A stretch of 64,000 nt of DNA from JAUILA01 sp964563925 (GTDB lineage Bacteria > Bacteroidota > Bacteroidia > Cytophagales > Cyclobacteriaceae). The notes below the pieces were generated by a model. It did not search any database. It worked only from the letters and a program-made list of their open reading frames with translations, and was not told the origin of the DNA. Below, one piece after another: positions 59,232 to 64,000 of this stretch (within the stretch, counting starts at the first letter, position 1; each line of letters begins with the position of its first letter). The stretch is taken from assembly GCA_964563925.1 (NCBI GenBank), contig CAZLZD010000005.1:57607-121606 (forward strand). Reading direction: 5' to 3'. The position numbers and the translations under genes were made by a program.

Positions 59232-61716
59232 TCTGACCGGTGGCAGAATCCCCGTTACCGAGGGATACCAGGTTGGTAAATAATTTAATTGCTCCGGTCA
59301 CACCGGCGGGAAGTTCCCTGAACCAGGAATAGCCCGTGTAAATATAATAGCCTTTACCATATTTCGCCACCAGAAGACCTCCGTCCCGCGCCGGTTCACC
59401 CGGATCATGACTTGACAACACCGGGGTAAATGCCTCATCCCATTCCTCGGGGAAGTAAAGACCGCGTTCCTGCACCCAGTTGTCAAAGTCCTCAGGCAGG
59501 ATTACATTAGGTTCGTTTACCACCGGATGATCGGGTGCCAGGATAGTCACTGGCGCCTTCTCGTCGGCCACGCGTATCCTGGATAGGGTGAGCGGATAGG
59601 GAGAGAATTTTTCAGTTTGCAGCCTGAAATTCGTATTGTACTGCAGGATGAGCGTTCCTCCCCGCTCTGTGTAGCTGAGCAGGTCGTCCATGTAATTGGG
59701 CAGTCCCTCATTGGTGTTCAATGCGCGTACACCAAGAATCACTGCATCCAGCGTTTCAAGCGCTGCAGGCGATATATTTTCTTCTGTCAATATTCTCACT
59801 TCGTAACCAATTTCCCGAAGGGTCTCGGGAATGGCATCACCAGCCCCCTGAATATATCCCACAGTATTTCCGTATTTTCTGATAGGTATGTTTACAAGTT
59901 TCGAGGTGGCTTCCGGTAAAATGGTCTGGACCGGAAAGTGATCATAGGCGATCGTAAGTTCAGATAGTCCGTATTCCCTGCCTCCGGTCCGGACAAATGC
60001 GTTCAGTACCGAAGTGTTTTCTGTGGCCGGAGGAGTCACCTCGAAGGTGAGTACACGCTCCTCGCCTGCCCTCAGGTCACTGATGGAATGTGCCGGCGGA
60101 TTAATTTCCCATCCGTCCCCTGCCCTGAGACTTACCTCCAGTGGCTCATTCTCCAGGTAAGACGAAACAACCACATCAACCGGCTTGGTTTCCCCGGAAG
60201 AGAAAAGGTAAACCGGGGTGGGAATCGAAACAACGGCAGGAGGAGCGATTACCAGCGGACGCTGCAGTTCTCCTTTTACCGGATCATTCCATTTATAGAC
60301 CACCGGGATTGTATATTCAAGGGGTTTTCCGGAAACCGAAAGCTTTACCTGTGCGGTAAGCGCCGGAGGATTCTGCGGAAGTCCGATCAGGTCTTCGTCC
60401 ATGACCTTATACATGCCAAGGCTTCCCGGGTTCCTGAGCCAGTAGGGTTGTGAATATGCCATGTCAGCGGGTACGGTCATGGTCACCTTTCCTTCCCATA
60501 CGGTATTATTTTCCAGGTTTGCCTCCGGGGAAAGCTCCTGGCCATCGACCTTTACCGATGTAAGTGTCACCGGGCTGCTGCTCCTGTTCACTGCTTCCAA
60601 CTCCACTTCAAGTTCCTGACCGGGGTAAACCCTCCAGTCCGCAGCCCTGGCTTCAAGATACAGACCGAGGACATCGCGAATGATTACATCTGCTTCTTCC
60701 AGCTTGGTCTTTCTCCAGAAATCATCCTCAAGACCGGCAATGCGATCCCTGATCCGTAACAACGCAGGGATGCTGGAAGCGGGATCAGCCGGCCTGAAGG
60801 TACGGATCACCTCATCAATGGCGGAACCGATTTCTTTGCCGCCCTTCACACGTTTCCAGGAGGTTTCCACCCCTTCAAAAATATCGTCATCCGCCGTGGC
60901 TCCTTTTGCGTTTTCAAGGAATTCGAGTGCTTCTCCACGTGATCCGGTTGCACCGAAACCCTGGCTTTTATGCTGGCTTCTGCTTCTTGCCGCAATTTCG
61001 GTCATGGATTCTCCCAGCAGAGGGTTATAGGTGCCTACGTCCAGGGCCACCACGCCGGGCTCATCACCAGTCATCTCAGGATTCCACCACCTTCCCGTGT
61101 TTGTGAATAGCCGTTTGGGTTGCCAGACCTCATAGGTGGAAAGCTGTTCCGGATACGCATCTTTGCTGCCGGAAACCTCGAAGGCTGCTTCGGCCATAAT
61201 TGCCGACGAGGTATGATGGCCGTGGCCGGCACGCTCGTCAGGAGGAAACCGGGTAATGATCACATCGGGCCGGAATTTCCGGTACGTACGCACCACATCG
61301 GAAAGCACCTGGTCCCTGTCCCATATCTCAAGCGTCTCCCCGGCATTTTTGGAATAGCCGAAGTCATTGGCACGGCTAAAAAACTGTTCTCCCCCATCTA
61401 TGCGGCGTGCGCCGAGCAGCTCCTGGGTACGGATGACCCCGAGGGCTTCCCTTATTTCCGGACCGATCAGGTTTTGTCCGCCGTCGCCACGTGTCAGGGA
61501 AAGGTAGGCGACCCGGGCATAACGGTCATTCTCCAGGTAGGCAATCAGGCGGGTGTTTTCATCGTCGGGGTGTGCCGCCACATACAGCACCGATCCGAGG
61601 AAGTTGAGCTTATGGAGCTTCACCAGGATTTCGGATGCATCCGGCTGTTGTGCAGGCTGGGCGAGACCTGAAATGGCCATGATCCAGCAGGTAATAAAAA
61701 GCAGCGGTTTTCTCAT
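59221..61716 (-). CDS. Exported PIG-L-family deacetylase with long C-terminal extension
   Basis: From the ATG at 61716 the product has 831 residues with a signal peptide (ending SGLAQ). The N-terminal PIG-L domain (about 35-250) has the zinc motif AAHPDDENTRL (about 48-58) and HGHHTSSAIM (about 165), as in N-acetylglucosaminyl deacetylases. A ~350-residue beta-sandwich region and a C-terminal ThuA/glutamine-amidotransferase-like domain (about 640-825: TEENISPAALETLDAVILG, GGTLILQYN, GKGYYIYTGYSWFRELP) follow. It probably removes acetyl groups from exported or imported amino-sugar compounds. It is the first gene of a three-gene operon with the small membrane protein and the symporter. Confidence 0.93.
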   Translation of the reverse strand: MRKPLLFITCWIMAISGLAQPAQQPDASEILVKLHKLNFLGSVLYVAAHPDDENTRLIAYLENDRYARVAYLSLTRGDGGQNLIGPEIREALGVIRTQELLGARRIDGGEQFFSRANDFGYSKNAGETLEIWDRDQVLSDVVRTYRKFRPDVIITRFPPDERAGHGHHTSSAIMAEAAFEVSGSKDAYPEQLSTYEVWQPKRLFTNTGRWWNPEMTGDEPGVVALDVGTYNPLLGESMTEIAARSRSQHKSQGFGATGSRGEALEFLENAKGATADDDIFEGVETSWKRVKGGKEIGSAIDEVIRTFRPADPASSIPALLRIRDRIAGLEDDFWRKTKLEEADVIIRDVLGLYLEARAADWRVYPGQELEVELEAVNRSSSPVTLTSVKVDGQELSPEANLENNTVWEGKVTMTVPADMAYSQPYWLRNPGSLGMYKVMDEDLIGLPQNPPALTAQVKLSVSGKPLEYTIPVVYKWNDPVKGELQRPLVIAPPAVVSIPTPVYLFSSGETKPVDVVVSSYLENEPLEVSLRAGDGWEINPPAHSISDLRAGEERVLTFEVTPPATENTSVLNAFVRTGGREYGLSELTIAYDHFPVQTILPEATSKLVNIPIRKYGNTVGYIQGAGDAIPETLREIGYEVRILTEENISPAALETLDAVILGVRALNTNEGLPNYMDDLLSYTERGGTLILQYNTNFRLQTEKFSPYPLTLSRIRVADEKAPVTILAPDHPVVNEPNVILPEDFDNWVQERGLYFPEEWDEAFTPVLSSHDPGEPARDGGLLVAKYGKGYYIYTGYSWFRELPAGVTGAIKLFTNLVSLGNGDSATGQNDK

Positions 61717-61951
61717 AGGATGTGCGTGTTGCTTAATTAACGGACACAAAGATTAGAGGTTTACCGATAAATCCGGAATATTCCACCCTTTTTTACAGGA
61801 ACGGTCTCCGGAACGGCGATTACGATAAAATTAGGCATTTTTAAAGTTGCAAACGTTTGAAAGAAATTGAGGCTTCCAGCCTATGTATATTTTGTGTAGT
61901 TTCGCTTTTGAGACCGGGAAGGCAACCTTTAACCAAAAAAATAAGATCAGC

Positions 61952-63844
61952 GTGGCCGCAGAAAAATTCTTTATCATTGATTTTGACAGTACGTTTACCC
62001 AGGTTGAGGCACTTGATGTGCTGGCCGAAATTGCCCTGGAAGATGATCCCGAGCGGGAGCAAAAGATCAGCGAAATTCAGCGGGTTACCGATGAGGGCAT
62101 GGAGGGGAAACTCACCCTGAAGGAATCCATTGAGCGTCGTCTTGATCTGCTTGACGCCCACCGTAAACACCTGCCGATGCTGGTGGATACCCTTAAAGAT
62201 AAGGTGTCGGCATCATTTAAGCGCAACCGTGAGTTTTTTGCGAAAAATGCCGGTAATATCTATATTATCTCCAACGGCTTTAAGGATTTCATTATTCCCA
62301 TCGTTCAGGAGTACGAGGTGCTGCCCGAAAATGTTTATGCCAATGCGTTCACCTTTGACCAAAGCGGAAAGATAACCGGTTATGACCAGGAAAGTCTGCT
62401 TGCCAGCAATAACGGAAAAGTGGAACAATTGCGCCAGCTGCAGCTCAAGGGCGATGTGTACGTGATCGGCGACGGGTATACCGACTATGAGATCAAGGCG
62501 GCCGGACTGGCCAATAAATTTTATGCATTCACGGAGAATGTGGAACGGGCCACGGTGACAGAAAAGGCCGACCACGTAGCTCCAAGTCTCGATGAATTCC
62601 TTTACCTCAATAAAATGAATACTGCAATTTCCTACCCTAAGAACAGGATCAATGTGCTGTTGCTTGAGAATATCCACCAGCACGCGGTGGACCTTATGAA
62701 AGAAGAAGGCTATAATGTGTCCATGTATCCGGCCGGACTCGATGAGGATGAGCTGTGTGAGAAGATCAAGGATGTATCGGTGCTGGGCATCCGGTCCAAG
62801 ACCCAGGTGACGAGTCGTGTGCTCGAATCGGCCAACCGTCTTATTGCGGTGGGTGCCTTTTGCATTGGAACCAACCAGATAGACCTGGACGCCTGCCTGG
62901 AAAAAGGCGTGGCGGTATTTAATGCGCCCTTCAGCAATACGCGTTCGGTGGTGGAAATGGCCATTTCGGAAATCATTTCCCTGATGCGCAAGCTTTATGA
63001 GCGATCGTCAGCCATGCACGAGGGCCGCTGGGAGAAATCGGCCCGGGGTAGCTTTGAGATCCGCGGTAAGAAACTGGGTATAATTGGCTACGGAAATATT
63101 GGTGCCCAGCTTTCTGTACTGGCCGAATCCATGGGAATGAAAGTCTTTTACTATGACGTGGAGGAAAAGCTGGCCCTGGGAAATGCCACCAAATGTGACT
63201 CCATGGATGAGCTTTTGTCCCAGAGTGATGCGATTACGCTGCATGTAGATGGAAGGCCGGAGAATAAGAACATGATTGGCCGGGAACAATTCGATAAAAT
63301 GAAGGACGGAGTGGTATTTCTCAACCTGAGCCGTGGACACGTGGTGGATATCGATGCACTGGTGGAAAGCCTGAAGAATGGTAAAGTCAACGGGGCCGCG
63401 GTGGATGTATATCCTGAAGAGCCCAAAAGCAACAGCGACCCGTTTGAGTCTCCGCTATGCGGACTTCCCAATGTTATCCTGACTCCGCATATCGGAGGAA
63501 GTACACTGGAAGCACAGGAAAATATTGCCTCCTTTGTTCCGGGAAAGATTATGGATTATATCAATACCGGCGGGACGTCAAACAGTGTAAACTTCCCGAA
63601 CCTTGTGCTTCCCGCCTTCCGCCAGGCGCACAGGCTGATTCATATACACCGGAATATGCCCGGAATCCTGGCCCGGATCAACCAGGTACTTGCCGAGCAT
63701 GACATCAATATCGTGGGCCAGTACCTGAAGACCAATGAAATCGTAGGTTATGTGATCACCGATATTGACAAAGAATATGATCGTGACGTGATCAAAGCGC
63801 TTAAAAAGATTGAGCACACCATTAAATTCAGGATTTTATACTAG
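61952..63844 (+). CDS. serA: Phosphoserine phosphatase-like HAD domain fused to phosphoglycerate dehydrogenase
   Basis: A single protein that appears to carry the first and last steps of serine biosynthesis. Residues about 5-210 are a HAD phosphatase: motif I FFIIDFDST (Asp11), motif II IISNG, motif III Lys in NGKVEQL, motif IV VIGDGYTDYE. Residues about 225-545 are SerA: Rossmann GYGNIG (about 380), RSVVEMAISEII, VFLNLSRGHVVDIDALV and the catalytic-region LTPHIGGSTLEAQENIA. A C-terminal ACT domain (about 556-630) suggests serine feedback. SerC is not present. A GTG at 61952 behind an A-rich stretch gives 630 residues; an ATG at 61883 is the alternative, and a promoter-like TATATTTTG lies across it. 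Followed by a terminator. Confidence 0.92.
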   Translation: MAAEKFFIIDFDSTFTQVEALDVLAEIALEDDPEREQKISEIQRVTDEGMEGKLTLKESIERRLDLLDAHRKHLPMLVDTLKDKVSASFKRNREFFAKNAGNIYIISNGFKDFIIPIVQEYEVLPENVYANAFTFDQSGKITGYDQESLLASNNGKVEQLRQLQLKGDVYVIGDGYTDYEIKAAGLANKFYAFTENVERATVTEKADHVAPSLDEFLYLNKMNTAISYPKNRINVLLLENIHQHAVDLMKEEGYNVSMYPAGLDEDELCEKIKDVSVLGIRSKTQVTSRVLESANRLIAVGAFCIGTNQIDLDACLEKGVAVFNAPFSNTRSVVEMAISEIISLMRKLYERSSAMHEGRWEKSARGSFEIRGKKLGIIGYGNIGAQLSVLAESMGMKVFYYDVEEKLALGNATKCDSMDELLSQSDAITLHVDGRPENKNMIGREQFDKMKDGVVFLNLSRGHVVDIDALVESLKNGKVNGAAVDVYPEEPKSNSDPFESPLCGLPNVILTPHIGGSTLEAQENIASFVPGKIMDYINTGGTSNSVNFPNLVLPAFRQAHRLIHIHRNMPGILARINQVLAEHDINIVGQYLKTNEIVGYVITDIDKEYDRDVIKALKKIEHTIKFRILY

Positions 63845-63873
63845 GTCAGTGAATAACTGCCGGGAGAACATAA

Positions 63874-63907
63874 AAAAAGGGACGGTTAATGTTAACCGTC
63901 CCTTTTT
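63874..63907. terminator. Bidirectional terminator between serA and the BON gene
   Basis: A perfect 16-bp inverted repeat (63874-63889 with 63892-63907) around a 2-nt centre, flanked by A-rich and T-rich ends, so that it can stop transcription from either side. It lies 29 nt after serA and 27 nt after the BON-like stop. Confidence 0.9.
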
Positions 63908-63934
63908 ATTATATAATTCCTTAAATCTAATGAA

Positions 63935-64000
63935 TTATCCTTTGTTCTTGATGTCCTGAACTTCGACCCGTTGCTTGATCGTGATCGCATTGGTTACGCC
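63935..64000 (-). CDS. C-terminal end of a BON-domain-like protein (cut by window edge)
   Basis: The last 21 codons of a minus-strand gene, ending at TAA (63937-63935). The peptide GVTNAITIKQRVEVQDIKNK resembles the closing strand of BON (OsmY-like) domains, in which GV..V.N.I.V... patterns recur. The rest of the gene is outside the window, so the family is a suggestion. BON proteins are typically exported and bind phospholipids. Confidence 0.55.
   Translation of the reverse strand, partial: GVTNAITIKQRVEVQDIKNKG

Noticed and set aside
61883..61951. N-terminal extension of the serA fusion from the ATG at 61883
   Set aside because: The added 23 residues do not look like part of the HAD domain, and a promoter-like element covers this ATG; kept as an alternative only.
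1..64000. Mobile elements, prophage, CRISPR arrays, tRNA or rRNA genes
   Set aside because: No transposase, integrase, phage or Cas gene, regularly spaced repeats, attachment-site duplications, tRNA cloverleaf or rRNA sequence were recognised by eye.

Overview
The window looks like chromosomal DNA of a free-living Bacteroidota bacterium, most likely of the order Cytophagales. This rests on family content: a SusC/SusD pair, a type IX secretion (T9SS) C-terminal sorting domain, SprB-type repeats, FG-GAP/ASPIC-UnbV lipoproteins, DUF5777, DUF4421, DUF2911 and DUF779 proteins, and the Bacteroidota-style fusions CzcA-TolC and SerB-SerA. Base composition is close to even. Genes are packed tightly, with many 4-bp stop/start overlaps and convergent genes that overlap by a few bases. 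I saw no rRNA, tRNA, CRISPR array, transposase or phage gene. Assignment to a genus is not possible from the sequence alone.

Layout. 1-5.2 kb (minus strand): a heavy-metal efflux operon of a small His-rich exported protein, a CzcA-type RND pump fused to TolC, and a periplasmic adaptor cut by the window edge. 5.3-8.4 kb: an aldehyde dehydrogenase with its DUF779 partner, divergent from an AraC-family regulator. 8.5-18.3 kb: a cytochrome-like FG-GAP lipoprotein, a large FG-GAP/ASPIC lipoprotein and a SusC/SusD uptake pair. 18.6-26.8 kb: an M14 carboxypeptidase, a quinone-oxidoreductase-like enzyme, a membrane hydrolase-family protein, an SRPBCC protein, a very large FG-GAP/ASPIC/vanadium-haloperoxidase-like/T9SS fusion, and YaaA. 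26.9-34.9 kb: an ABC exporter, an FAD oxidoreductase, a beta-lactamase-like hydrolase, a CBS protein, a Tat-signal Gfo/Idh/MocA oxidoreductase and a NUDIX hydrolase.

35.0-39.6 kb holds the most system-like locus: six overlapping or abutting minus-strand genes led by an ECF sigma factor. They are followed by a single-pass membrane protein with a beta-barrel-like C-terminus, an SprB-repeat lipoprotein with a cytochrome-like CX4CH motif, a membrane-anchored OB-fold protein, a YceI protein and a DUF5777 beta-barrel. 39.7-45.2 kb carries DinB proteins, a Crp-like regulator, a TonB-C-like lipoprotein, an aldo/keto reductase, small membrane proteins and an alpha/beta hydrolase. 45.2-48.6 kb is an operon of a formylglycine-generating-enzyme-like lipoprotein, a DUF4136 lipoprotein, an orphan NarL-type response regulator and a CNNM-type ion transporter, preceded by a Fur-box-like inverted repeat. 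48.7-57.3 kb carries envelope and housekeeping genes (DUF4421, DoxX, fasciclin, MoeB-rhodanese, HGSNAT-like acyltransferase, beta-lactamase-like hydrolase, OmpA/PD40, mpg, DUF2911). 57.4-61.7 kb is a three-gene operon of a PIG-L deacetylase, an unlisted 48-residue membrane protein and a sodium:solute symporter. 62-63.8 kb encodes a serine-biosynthesis phosphatase-dehydrogenase fusion. A BON-like C-terminus closes the window.

All identifications come from reading motifs and comparing with remembered family features; no database search was run.
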